A model generated the notes under the pieces. That model searched no databases and was not told the DNA's origin. It was given only the letters and a program-made list of their open reading frames with translations. Shown piece after piece: positions 54,737-63,864 of a stretch of 64,000 nt of DNA. Source of the stretch: Ruegeria sp. HKCCA6707 (GTDB lineage: Bacteria; Pseudomonadota; Alphaproteobacteria; Rhodobacterales; Rhodobacteraceae); NCBI RefSeq assembly GCF_013033515.1, contig NZ_WQEG01000004.1, forward strand, positions 186,001 through 250,000. The letters are read 5' to 3'. The position numbers were made by a program, and so were the translations under genes. Positions within the stretch are counted from its first letter, which is position 1. Each line of letters opens with the position of its first letter.

Positions 54737-55099
54737 TCAGCTTTGTTTGTATTTCCCGACCAGGCTGGGCACAAACGCCTCGATCGCGGCCGTGGCAATC
54801 ACATGTTTGGCTCCTGTAGCCTCATCCGCGACATCCAAGCCACCTAACACGGCGGTCACTTCGGCCCTGCCCCGCGGCAAATCGGCGGCCACTTGCGCAC
54901 AATCGACCAGGTCCGGGTTTTGAACACCGATGGTCACGCAAACGCGCATCTCGGAATGGTCGATGCCCAGTTTCGAAAACAATGTGATCGAGGAATGGTG
55001 CAAAGCATCCTGAACCGCGCGCCGCGCCGCTTTGGTATAGTCTTGCCCATACAGATCATTGCCTGTGCCCATTTCCAGAATGATGCGCTGTTCACTCAT
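54737..55099 (-). CDS. Lin0512-family protein, tandem copy B
   Basis: A 120-residue protein with ILEMGTGNDLYGQDYTKAAR and VCVTIGVQNPDLVDCAQVAA, similar throughout to the adjacent copy A (MGTSLRRMDYTEAAVRAIKD). This matches the Lin0512 family (conserved, function unknown). No signal peptide or membrane span. It overlaps copy A by 4 nt, so the pair is translated together and probably forms a complex of alike subunits. Confidence 0.8.
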   Translation of the reverse strand: MSEQRIILEMGTGNDLYGQDYTKAARRAVQDALHHSSITLFSKLGIDHSEMRVCVTIGVQNPDLVDCAQVAADLPRGRAEVTAVLGGLDVADEATGAKHVIATAAIEAFVPSLVGKYKQS

Positions 55100-55446
55100 G
55101 CCGCAGGCTCCATGTCGAAGGAAACGATCAGGGCTGCATTTGCGATGACCGTATGTCCATCGCGCCCGGGTTTTTCGATGTCCAGACCGCCTTTGGTGAC
55201 GGTGATATTGGGCTGGCCATAGGGGAAGATGGCGGTCAACGCACCTGTGTCCACCTGATCGGGCTGCTGCACGCCAATTTCGGCGTCGATGATCATCGCC
55301 TCTTTGGGAAAGCCAAACAGTTCAGCCATATTGACCGAGTTGTGCCACAGCGCGTCTTTGATCGCCCGCACTGCTGCTTCGGTATAGTCCATGCGCCGCA
55401 ACGACGTGCCCATCCCAAATTCCACGAGAACCCGCGTTTTTGCCAT
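55096..55446 (-). CDS. Lin0512-family protein, tandem copy A
   Basis: A 116-residue protein, MAKTRVLVEFGMGTSLRRMD..., with the same order of blocks as copy B: DYTEAAVRAIKDALWHNS, IGVQQPDQVDTGAL, ITVTKGGLDIEKPG. It is the upstream member of the pair. The trxA terminator ends shortly before its start, so the pair may have a promoter in the 73-nt gap. Function unknown. Confidence 0.8.
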   Translation of the reverse strand: MAKTRVLVEFGMGTSLRRMDYTEAAVRAIKDALWHNSVNMAELFGFPKEAMIIDAEIGVQQPDQVDTGALTAIFPYGQPNITVTKGGLDIEKPGRDGHTVIANAALIVSFDMEPAA

Positions 55447-55467
55447 TGGTTGCTTTTTCTCCGCACT

Positions 55468-55498
55468 AAAAAAGGCGCCCCGATATGAGGCGCCTTTT
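55468..55498 (-). terminator. Rho-independent terminator of trxA
   Basis: On the minus strand AAAAGGCGCC, a short loop and GGCGCC (stem arms 55494-55489 and 55479-55474) followed by TTTTTT. It separates trxA from the Lin0512 pair. Confidence 0.85.
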
Positions 55499-55519
55499 GG
55501 ATCAACTGTTACTGCCAGT

Positions 55520-55840
55520 TCAGATGGATTCTTCGATCCAGCTTTGCAGCGCAGCTTTCGGCGCAGCGCCCGCGCGGTTCGACACCACCTGACCGTCTTT
55601 GAAGATGAACAGAGCGGGAATGCCGCGCACGCCCATTGCAGCGGCAGAGTTCGGGTTGCTGTCCACGTCGACCTTGGCGATTTTCACCTTGTCGCCATAC
55701 TCGGCTGCCAGCTCTTCCAGAGCGGGGCCGATCTGTTTACAGGGTCCGCACCATTCGGCCCAGAAATCGACGACCACAGGTACGGTCGCGTTTTTAACCT
55801 CGGCGTCAAAGGTGTCATCGGTTACGGCTACGGTCGACAT
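55520..55840 (-). CDS. trxA: Thioredoxin
   Basis: Cytosolic disulfide reductant of 106 residues. The active site WAEWCGPCK (C31, C34) is canonical, and [11 protein letters not shown] holds the cis-Pro. It follows addA after 60 nt, where a promoter is possible, so it may be partly independent of the addAB run. Terminator follows. Confidence 0.97.
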   Translation of the reverse strand: MSTVAVTDDTFDAEVKNATVPVVVDFWAEWCGPCKQIGPALEELAAEYGDKVKIAKVDVDSNPNSAAAMGVRGIPALFIFKDGQVVSNRAGAAPKAALQSWIEESI

Positions 55841-55875
55841 CTCATGTCTCCTGAATGGGATTGGCTTGGGGACAG

Positions 55876-55904
55876 AACGTAGGTGCGTGGTTTTCCAAGG
55901 TCAA
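55876..55904 (-). promoter_or_regulatory. Candidate trxA promoter
   Basis: TTGACC (55904-55899), a 17-nt spacer and TACGTT (55881-55876) on the minus strand. The minus-35 overlaps the end of addA, and the start would be about 30 nt before the trxA ATG. Confidence 0.4.
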
Positions 55905-58900
55905 GGCATCACCGACCGGGTCAGTGCATCGCTCACAGTCTCGTGTGGCAACCACATAAGCTGCGCGGTTCGAGTCCATAGGATTGCGGTTCGGATTGTG
56001 TGATTGGGATAGATCTGCGACAGCGCCGCGGCATAGGCCCCCATTTGCCGCAATAGACCTTCAGGGCAGGAATCATGGCGATCCGGGACCGTGGCGTTTG
56101 ATTTGAAGTCGATCACCTGAACCTCTGACCCGGTTACGATCAGGCGGTCGATGATCCCGTGGATGCGGCGACCGTTGATTTCAGCCGTCACCGGGACTTC
56201 GGCCAATGCATTCCCGGCAAAGACAGGTTTCGGATCAGGCGCGGTCAACACGTTTGAAACCTCGGACAACAGCTCTTGCCGCTCGGTCTGCGGCAGGTCC
56301 GGCAAAAGCTGCTCGCAGATCTGAGGCCAATCGGCCTGCTCTGCTGTGGGCAAGTGCTCAAGCAACAGATGCACCCTCGTTCCGCGCAGTTTGGCCGCGT
56401 CTTCATCTTGGCCAGCATCTCCGGGCAAAGCTTTTGCACCACCCAGGTCCGAGGGGCTGAGTGTTTCTAGCGGTGCGATGGCTTTGACCGCAGGGCGCAG
56501 GAATAGATCGGGCAACGTTTCGGGTGTTTCCGTAGTCGTTTCCACGGTCTTCAGCGGGGGACCATCCCAATCTCCATGCGACAAGCGCTGGATGTCCAAT
56601 CCGGGAACTTGCGTTGCGCCGGCGCGCGCCATTGCTGCCTCTACTTGCTGATACCAGCTTGTGCCATCTTTCCCGACATCGCCAGCTGCGGCCACAATTA
56701 GCCACTTTTCGGCCCGTGTTAGAGCCACATAGAGCAATCGCAGGCGTTCGTTTTCCTCGCGCGCCCGTGCCCCAGCCCGTGCCGCAGCGATCCGCGTCGG
56801 CGATTGGTCTGCAGGAACTTTCCAAAACGGCACATCGCCCGAAACCATGATCTCGGCATCGCGCGGCGCTTGTCGTTTTCCGGTATCCGGCAGGATCACA
56901 ATCGGGGCCTCAAGACCCTTAGAGCCATGTACGGTCATCACCCGGATCATGTTCCCGACACCGCTCATCTGGCGTTTGATCTCAAGATCATCGGTCTGCA
57001 TCCAGACCAGAAAACCGGTCAGGCTGGGAATATCCGTGCGTTCATAGGCCAAAGCCTGCGACAGCAGCGCGTTGATCCCGTCTTCGGCCTCGGCCCCCAA
57101 CCGCCCCAACAATTTGCGCCGCCCGTCATGGCGGGTGAGGATGCGTTCAATCAGGTCGTAGGGGCGCAAAAAGTCGATTTGACCGCGCAGATCGTTCAAC
57201 ACAGCCATGGTTTCGGGATATTCCTCCCCTCGCCGCCGCAGCGCGGCCCAAAGGAAGGTTTCCTCTCGTCGATGGGCCAGATCGAACAATTGCTGTTCGG
57301 TCCAGCCAAACAACGGGGATTTCAGCACCGTGGCCAGCGACAGGCTGTCCTCGGGCGTGGCCAGGAAATTCAGCAGCGCGGCCAGATCCTTGACTGCCAG
57401 TTCTGCACCCACTTTCAGGCGGTCGGCCCCGGCAATCGGCAAACCGATGGTTTTGCAGGCCCGAATGATCTCGGCAAACAGGTCCGACCTGCGCTGCACA
57501 AGGATCAAGAAATCCCCCGGCTGCACCGCGCGCCGTACGAATGTGCCGGGGGCGTCGCCATCATCGGGGATCGTTTCTTTCTGGTCGATCATCGTTTTGA
57601 TCGAGCACGCGACCTTATCCGCCAAAAGAACCGTATGGTGGCGCGCACTTGGACGGTCGACGGGATCTGTCCAGTCGCTATCCTCTTGGTCTTCGACCTT
57701 ATCGATAACGGGCCACAGGTCAACGCGACCCGGCAAATCGGCCTTGAACGCCCGATGCAATGCGTCCTTGTGAAACCCCGCCTCGGTTTGGTTTTCAAAC
57801 AGGATATCGACCAGAGATAGGATCGCGCTGGAAGACCGGAAAGAGTATTCCAGCGTTGAATCCCACAATTTAGAGCCTGATTCAGCCAGTTTCCGCCCGA
57901 ATTCCTGCTGCATCCGGTCAAAGGCCTGCGGATCGGCGCCCTGGAAGGAATAGATCGATTGCTTTTTGTCCCCGACCACAAAAATCGTGCGCTCAACGCC
58001 AGACCGGGCCCCTTCCCCGCTGGTGAATTCTTGCGCCAGTTTCTCGATCACGTCCCATTGGTCGGGGCTGGTGTCTTGCGCCTCGTCCACCAGAATATGG
58101 TCGATGCCACCGTCCAGACGGTACAGAACCCATTCCGCGACCGCCGGATCGTTCAGCACCTGTCGCGCGCGCAGGATCAGATCGTCGAAGTCCAGCCAGC
58201 CGCGCAGCTGCTTGCGCCGCTCGTATTCCGGCAGGAACGCCGCTGCAAAGCGGCGCAGAACATAGGTCTTGCGCGCAGCCTTCAGTGCCAGCCGCTGTTC
58301 CCGCGCCGCTTCGACGCGGCGCATCAAGTTTTCCAGTTGTGGCATCTGGCCCGAAAGCACGCCTTCGCGCAGCGCTTTTGTCGGAAAACTGCCGATTTTT
58401 GCAGTAAAAGGCTCTTTTGCTGCCTTACCGGTCAGAAATACGCTTTCCAGCAGGGGCAATTGATCCAGCCGTGCCTGCGTGAACCCTTTCAGCTTGTCTG
58501 CGGCCTTGGCGTTGTTGCCACCGCTGTCCAGCAGCGGCGGGATAAGCGACTGGATTAACTCCACTTCACCGCCCAGAAAGACCTGATCCAGCAACGCCTG
58601 ATCGTCGAACCCGTTGGGTAGATCGAACAGCGCCAGAATGGCGGGCCAATCCAGCTCATGGGCGAACAGGTTGCGTTTCTGGGTCATCGCAGCGGTCAGC
58701 CCGTCAAACCCGGTATCGGTGACAAACCGTGCGACATCTCCGATCAGGGCTGCGTGGTGGCCTTCGGCAAAATCCTCGATGATCTCTTCGCGCAACAACG
58801 CGGCCGCGCGGTCCTCCATCTCGGAAAACTGCGGGCTGACACCGGCCTCAAGCGGGAAACGCCGCAGCAGCGCGGCGCAGAAAGAGTGGATGGTTTGGAT

Positions 58901-59260
58901 TTTCAGCCCACCCGGCGTCTCAATCGCGCGCGCAAACAGGGTTCTTGCCTGTGCAAGTCGCTGGGGATCGATCGCACCGGTCACACCCAGTTCGGTCAGT
59001 TGCGACGACAACGCCTTGTTTTCCAGCATCGCCCACTTGCCCAGGCGTTTGAACAGACGGTTCTGCATCTCGCTGGCCGCGGCTTTGGTGTAGGTCAGGC
59101 ACAGAATGTGCTGCGGCTGCACCCCGTCCAACAACAGGCGCGCCACGCGGTCGGTCAGCACGCGGGTCTTGCCCGAGCCCGCATTGGCCGCCAACCAGGT
59201 CGAGGCGTCGGGTCGCGCCGCCTGAACCTGCCGTTCGGTGGCGTCGTTGCGGGTGCTCAT
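55901..59260 (-). CDS. addA: Double-strand break repair helicase-nuclease AddA
   Basis: The AddAB complex does the end resection that RecBCD does in E. coli. UvrD-type helicase domain with ANAGSGKTRVLTDRV (Walker A) and HILVDEAQDTSP (Walker B, DEAQD), and a C-terminal nuclease domain with VIDFKSNATVPD. ATG 59260 starts MSTRNDATERQ; a longer frame to 59299 lies inside addB. 1119 residues. Overlaps addB by 4 nt. Confidence 0.94.
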   Translation of the reverse strand: MSTRNDATERQVQAARPDASTWLAANAGSGKTRVLTDRVARLLLDGVQPQHILCLTYTKAAASEMQNRLFKRLGKWAMLENKALSSQLTELGVTGAIDPQRLAQARTLFARAIETPGGLKIQTIHSFCAALLRRFPLEAGVSPQFSEMEDRAAALLREEIIEDFAEGHHAALIGDVARFVTDTGFDGLTAAMTQKRNLFAHELDWPAILALFDLPNGFDDQALLDQVFLGGEVELIQSLIPPLLDSGGNNAKAADKLKGFTQARLDQLPLLESVFLTGKAAKEPFTAKIGSFPTKALREGVLSGQMPQLENLMRRVEAAREQRLALKAARKTYVLRRFAAAFLPEYERRKQLRGWLDFDDLILRARQVLNDPAVAEWVLYRLDGGIDHILVDEAQDTSPDQWDVIEKLAQEFTSGEGARSGVERTIFVVGDKKQSIYSFQGADPQAFDRMQQEFGRKLAESGSKLWDSTLEYSFRSSSAILSLVDILFENQTEAGFHKDALHRAFKADLPGRVDLWPVIDKVEDQEDSDWTDPVDRPSARHHTVLLADKVACSIKTMIDQKETIPDDGDAPGTFVRRAVQPGDFLILVQRRSDLFAEIIRACKTIGLPIAGADRLKVGAELAVKDLAALLNFLATPEDSLSLATVLKSPLFGWTEQQLFDLAHRREETFLWAALRRRGEEYPETMAVLNDLRGQIDFLRPYDLIERILTRHDGRRKLLGRLGAEAEDGINALLSQALAYERTDIPSLTGFLVWMQTDDLEIKRQMSGVGNMIRVMTVHGSKGLEAPIVILPDTGKRQAPRDAEIMVSGDVPFWKVPADQSPTRIAAARAGARAREENERLRLLYVALTRAEKWLIVAAAGDVGKDGTSWYQQVEAAMARAGATQVPGLDIQRLSHGDWDGPPLKTVETTTETPETLPDLFLRPAVKAIAPLETLSPSDLGGAKALPGDAGQDEDAAKLRGTRVHLLLEHLPTAEQADWPQICEQLLPDLPQTERQELLSEVSNVLTAPDPKPVFAGNALAEVPVTAEINGRRIHGIIDRLIVTGSEVQVIDFKSNATVPDRHDSCPEGLLRQMGAYAAALSQIYPNHTIRTAILWTRTAQLMWLPHETVSDALTRSVMP

Positions 59261-62184
59261 GTCAAATCCTCGGGATAAGTGTCCGAGGTTCGATCCCATT
59301 CACCGAACCGCGCAAGATGGTCATAGTCGCCAAAATCGCTGTCCTTATGCAGCATGCGGCGGGATGAAAAGCCTTGATCAGGCTCTAAATAGGAGGAAAT
59401 GAGTTCTTTTAGCTCAGCCAAAACCTTATCGCAAGGTTCTTTGTCCAAAGGTGCCGGAACCTCTTTGTAGGTCCCGCCCATGCCGATAAAGACGGCTTGA
59501 GCCACGGCTATTGGATCGAACCCATCCAAACCGCCTTGCTCGGCCACGGCGGCCTCAATCAACAGCTGTTTGTCAAATTTCGACTGTTGGCTTTCGGTCG
59601 GTGGTGCGCCGGTTTTGTAGTCGATGATCCGCATCGCGCCACGGCTGTTGATGTCGATCCGGTCGGCGCGCCCAACCAGCGTGAAGTCCAAAGGATTGAG
59701 CTTCAGATTCATCCGTGCCTCAAACGCGACCGGGCCGCCATCGCTCCGTCGGGCGGTTTCGGCGCGCAGGAAATCCTCGGCTATCCGTTCAAGACGAGCC
59801 AGCCACAATTTCCGCGCCGTGGGCCAGGCGACATGCGTATCCAACAGGTCTGAGGCACGTTTCAAGAAGTTCTCACGGCTCAGCAGCGCCGCATCAAAAA
59901 CGCTGTCTTTAACGAAATGTTCCAGAATCTCATGAATGACGATGCCGCGCAGCAGGGCATCGGGTGCCTGCACCAAAGGATCCAAGGGACGCAGCCGCAG
60001 CACATGTTTGGCGTAGATCGCGTAAGGGTCGCGGATCAGGCGTTTGATTTCCGTCACGCTCAGCTGTCTGGGGCGGGCTGCGACCGGGGGGCGGGGTGAG
60101 GGACGCGGTGCCGCAGCAATCTCTGGCGCCTCTTCCAATGCTTCGGACCACTGCAGCCATGTCCGCCCGCGCCCGCGCATATCTTCCAGCGCCTTGTCGC
60201 CGTTTTGCGCGGGCAACCCGCTGAGCAGGTTTGTCAGGCGGTTCAACCAGCGCGAGGGAACAGTTTCGGCGTCGTCTGACCGCGCGGCGCGCGTCAGCCA
60301 AACCTCGGGCGCGCCGATGGCTTGCTGGAAATCATGGGCCGAGAGGCCAATCCGGCGTTCGGGCAGCAACAGCCCGGCCATATCGCGCATCTGCCGGTTC
60401 AACCATGGGTCGGGCGCTGGGGCTTCTGGCCAGCTGCCCTCGTTCAACCCGCCCAGAATCAGCAGGTCAGCGCCGTGGACACGCGCTTCGAGCGTGCCCC
60501 AGATCATGATATGCGGATGTGGGGCGTCGCGGTCGCGAACTTCTTCTGCCGCCAGCAAAGCACCCAGAAGGTCGGCAAAGTCATGGGCAGTCATCGCGCC
60601 ACCATGCTGCGCCTCATCTGACAAGCTGGTCAGAACCTTAAGCGCCTTTTGACCTGCGTTCTTGTCCCACAATGTACCGGTTTCTGCTGAAGGCCCGTCC
60701 GAGATCGCCTCGGCCAAAATGCGCAGGCGCGTGACCCATTCTGCCAGCAGGAGCGTGCCCGAGATATGCTGGTCGCAAAACTGATCCGCCACCCATTGCG
60801 CCCAGTCGCCCGCCTGTTCCTGCCGCGCGGCAAAGGCCAGCAGGCTTTCGCGATCCGGGAAGGGCGGACCGTTGCTGCGCAAGTCCAGTTCGAGGTCGCG
60901 GGTGTGCAACAGATGCGCTCCGCGTGCGTCACCGTCATGACAGAGCGGGTGTTTGAGCAAGGTCAACAGCGCCTCGGCATCCAGACGGCGGGCAAACAAG
61001 CCCGCCACATGGCGCAGAAACCGACCCGGGGGCGACAGCTGCAAGGGCAGGCCCGCGCTGTCATCGGGCAGGATATCCCACCGGTCCAACGCGGCGCTGA
61101 CCTGACGGGTCAACATTCGGTCTGGCGTGATCAGCGCAGCGGTTTGACCATCTTCGGCGGCTTGACGCAGGCGCAGGGCAATGGCCAGGGCCTCGGCGCG
61201 CGGCGATTGTGCCTCGACCAGGGTCATGGCAGATGTTGCGGTGTCCAGATCTTGCAGCTTTGGCCCTTCGGACATCCAGGCATCGGTGATCGGTGCAGGG
61301 CGAAGCGCCAATGAAACCAAACGGTTGCGCGCAACAGATGGGGGCGCATCCTCGGTCCAGCGCGCGATCTGATCTGAGGTCAGATCCAGCGCCTGCATGA
61401 TCTTGCGGAACCGGTATTGCGGGTGATCTTCGCCAGTCAGCGCCTCATCCAATTGATCCCAGACCGCTGCGGGCTGCTCGAAATCGAAGCCCGGCAGGAT
61501 CAAAGCGCCTTGCGGCAGTTGCGCCACGGCCTGCATCAACATCAAGGTTGTGCCCCGAGACCCGGTTGACCCGGCCAGGATCACCGGGTGCTGTGGGGGA
61601 GCCTTGTGCCACCGTTCAATCAAGCTCTCGACAACCCGACGTTGCCGCGCTTGCGCATCCAGAGCGTTGTTATCGGTGGTCAAGAAATGATCCGCGATCC
61701 CGATAAAGGCCTGCGCGCGTGCCCAATGGCCCGACATGTCACTGACATCCAACTGCCGGATGGCATCCGCAGACACGCCTTCGCCCTGCATCTCATCAAT
61801 CAGCGCGGCCAGGCTGTCTGACAGATCAAAGAGTGAGGACCGCGCGGCCAGATCGGGTTGCTGATCAAGCAGTTTCGAGATCAGTTGGGTCAGCTCCAAC
61901 CGGCGGCGCAGCGCTGGAATGGCCGGGGGCAATTGCGCAAGATCGACGCTTTCCCCCAGATCGGTGACCAGCGACAGGCGCGGCAGCAGCGCCGGTGGCC
62001 CCTGATCAAACAGCTCGCGCACGCGTCGCGCCATACGTCTTGTGTTTAAGATCACCTGCGCCCGGGCCAAATCTTCTGGCGGCAGCTTGGCCGTGCGTGC
62101 AAGCAGCCCTTCGACCAATGCGCGCGGGAAATCGACGCCCGGAGGCACCGCAAACACGCGCGCTTTGTCGGATGGGCTAAACAT
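59257..62184 (-). CDS. addB: Double-strand break repair protein AddB
   Basis: Second AddAB subunit, 975 residues. The N-terminal third is a degenerate helicase-like region in which the Walker A reads ILAGSTGSRGTTLM, without the Lys of an active P-loop. The C-terminal PD-(D/E)XK nuclease has IIDYKTGAPP and QLLIEAAVAE. No C-terminal Cys cluster typical of Bacillus AddB is evident, as in other alphaproteobacteria. It overlaps murU by 8 nt. Confidence 0.93.
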   Translation of the reverse strand: MFSPSDKARVFAVPPGVDFPRALVEGLLARTAKLPPEDLARAQVILNTRRMARRVRELFDQGPPALLPRLSLVTDLGESVDLAQLPPAIPALRRRLELTQLISKLLDQQPDLAARSSLFDLSDSLAALIDEMQGEGVSADAIRQLDVSDMSGHWARAQAFIGIADHFLTTDNNALDAQARQRRVVESLIERWHKAPPQHPVILAGSTGSRGTTLMLMQAVAQLPQGALILPGFDFEQPAAVWDQLDEALTGEDHPQYRFRKIMQALDLTSDQIARWTEDAPPSVARNRLVSLALRPAPITDAWMSEGPKLQDLDTATSAMTLVEAQSPRAEALAIALRLRQAAEDGQTAALITPDRMLTRQVSAALDRWDILPDDSAGLPLQLSPPGRFLRHVAGLFARRLDAEALLTLLKHPLCHDGDARGAHLLHTRDLELDLRSNGPPFPDRESLLAFAARQEQAGDWAQWVADQFCDQHISGTLLLAEWVTRLRILAEAISDGPSAETGTLWDKNAGQKALKVLTSLSDEAQHGGAMTAHDFADLLGALLAAEEVRDRDAPHPHIMIWGTLEARVHGADLLILGGLNEGSWPEAPAPDPWLNRQMRDMAGLLLPERRIGLSAHDFQQAIGAPEVWLTRAARSDDAETVPSRWLNRLTNLLSGLPAQNGDKALEDMRGRGRTWLQWSEALEEAPEIAAAPRPSPRPPVAARPRQLSVTEIKRLIRDPYAIYAKHVLRLRPLDPLVQAPDALLRGIVIHEILEHFVKDSVFDAALLSRENFLKRASDLLDTHVAWPTARKLWLARLERIAEDFLRAETARRSDGGPVAFEARMNLKLNPLDFTLVGRADRIDINSRGAMRIIDYKTGAPPTESQQSKFDKQLLIEAAVAEQGGLDGFDPIAVAQAVFIGMGGTYKEVPAPLDKEPCDKVLAELKELISSYLEPDQGFSSRRMLHKDSDFGDYDHLARFGEWDRTSDTYPEDLT

Positions 62185-62863
62185 CTGCGATCAGGCTTTC
62201 GGCCAGAGCGATCCCTTCGGGGCGACCCACATCGCACCACCGACCGGGATAATTGACCGCGCGCAACCGGTCGCGTTGCTGCATCCGGTCCCATAGGCGG
62301 TTCAAGGAAAAGGCGGGCTCGTCAAACTCCTCAAGCCCATCGGTCTTTAGGATTTGAGCACCGCCATAGACAACACCCGGCCCGCGGGTAATCCGACCGT
62401 CAGAATCCAGGGTGAAATCGCCGGTGCCGCCATGGCCAAGGGTTTGCGCGATGGGAATGCACATCAGCAGCGCGTCCATTTGATCAGGATCCCACGCATC
62501 CCTCAGCAGGTTTAGCGGGTTTGGTCCGGCCCAGATCGCATCGGTGTTGAGCGTGTACACAGGATCGCAATCCAGAAAGGGCAGGGCGGCCCGCAGTCCA
62601 CCACCGGTTTCCAGGATCATGGGCTCTTCCCGCGACAGCAAAACCCCCTTTGGTTCCAGATGGGCGGCAAGCTGATCCGCTTTGTAATGCAGGTTCGCGA
62701 CTGTGCGGATCGGCTGAACCCCATCGACCAAGTTCAGGGCGTGATCAATGAGCGGACGCCCTGCAACCGGGATCAGCGGTTTGGGCCGATCCGCTGTCAA
62801 AGCACCCATCCGGGTGCCGAATCCAGCGGCAAAGAGCATGATGGCTTCGGGATCGGCGCTCAT
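62177..62863 (-). CDS. murU: MurNAc-1-phosphate uridylyltransferase-like (MurU)
   Basis: A 228-residue sugar-nucleotide transferase. LFAAGFGTRMGALTADRPKP is the nucleotide motif and TLNTDAIW the metal-binding Asp. Together with the upstream AmgK-like kinase it forms the MurNAc salvage route that bypasses de novo UDP-MurNAc synthesis, known in Pseudomonas. It overlaps amgK by 4 nt. Activity on MurNAc-1-P is inferred from the pairing. Confidence 0.87.
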   Translation of the reverse strand: MSADPEAIMLFAAGFGTRMGALTADRPKPLIPVAGRPLIDHALNLVDGVQPIRTVANLHYKADQLAAHLEPKGVLLSREEPMILETGGGLRAALPFLDCDPVYTLNTDAIWAGPNPLNLLRDAWDPDQMDALLMCIPIAQTLGHGGTGDFTLDSDGRITRGPGVVYGGAQILKTDGLEEFDEPAFSLNRLWDRMQQRDRLRAVNYPGRWCDVGRPEGIALAESLIADV

Positions 62864-63864
62864 AGTGGTTTCAGTTTGGCCAGGTTTTGCGCAGTGGGGT
62901 GCGGCAGGGCCTCGCGCAAGATGTCGGCGACTGGGATCAGTGTGGGATGTTCCAGATTGCGCATCAAATGCGACCAGGTAATCGGGATCAGATCCACATA
63001 ATGCGGCTTTCCATATTCGGTCGCCAGACGGGCAAAAACGCCCAAAATCCGCAGGTTGCGCTGTACGCCCAGAACCGCATAGGCGGTGCGGAAATCATGG
63101 CCGTCCATGCCTGATGCCGAGATATAGCGGTCGATCATGCGCATCTCGATCGCGGTTGAGACGGTTCGGCGGACATCCTGCAACAGAGACATCAGATCAT
63201 AGGCGGGATGGCCCAGCATCGCGTTCTGGAAATCCAGTAACCCCACCCGCGCCACGCCGTCGCGCTCGGGCAGCCAGATGAGGTTCTCGGCATGGTAGTC
63301 GCGCTGTACTACGACCCGTTTTCCGCCGGTTTCGCGGTGCAAGATGTCGGCAAAGCGATGTTCAAACCGTGCCTTGGCGTCAGCTTCAAAACCGCCCGAA
63401 ATGCCTTGCGCATATTTGGTAAAGCTCAACGCCGCTAATTCTGTCATTAAGGCAGGGTCGTAGCTGTCCAGGGACATGACCGACTGTTTGTGCAGATGCA
63501 CCAACACATCTGTTGCGGCCTCATAAAGGGGCGCTTCCAATGCCAGGTCTTTCTCAAGCACGCGGGCAAACAGATCATCGCCCAGGTCTTCAAGCAGAAG
63601 GAAACCGTATTGGCTGTCTTCCGCATAGATTTCGGGCGCGCTGAGTCCCACCGATCGGAGGTATTCATCCACCTTCACAAATGGGATCACATCCTCGCCC
63701 TTTTCGGGTGGCGCGTCCATAAGTACGGCAGTTTTGCCAGTGTTAGGGTCTGTCAGTCGCTCATAGCGGCGGTTCGAGGCGTCTCCGGCAAGGGGTTTGC
63801 GTTTTGCATTGGCCCATGGGGTTTGTGCGATCAGCGCTTCGGCCAGAATGGTTCGGTTGGTCAT
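62860..63864 (-). CDS. amgK: AmgK-like anomeric MurNAc/GlcNAc kinase (aminoglycoside phosphotransferase fold)
   Basis: A 334-residue APH-fold kinase: NRRYERLTDPNTGKTAVLMD, the catalytic HAENLIWL-type loop as DYHAENLIWLPERDG, and VGLLDFQNAMLGHPAYDLMSL with the metal Asp. Chosen start is ATG 63864, in an ATGA overlap with tsaE; the frame extends to 63906 within tsaE. The gene is usually annotated as a phosphotransferase; the link to murU supports AmgK. Confidence 0.87.
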   Translation of the reverse strand: MTNRTILAEALIAQTPWANAKRKPLAGDASNRRYERLTDPNTGKTAVLMDAPPEKGEDVIPFVKVDEYLRSVGLSAPEIYAEDSQYGFLLLEDLGDDLFARVLEKDLALEAPLYEAATDVLVHLHKQSVMSLDSYDPALMTELAALSFTKYAQGISGGFEADAKARFEHRFADILHRETGGKRVVVQRDYHAENLIWLPERDGVARVGLLDFQNAMLGHPAYDLMSLLQDVRRTVSTAIEMRMIDRYISASGMDGHDFRTAYAVLGVQRNLRILGVFARLATEYGKPHYVDLIPITWSHLMRNLEHPTLIPVADILREALPHPTAQNLAKLKPL

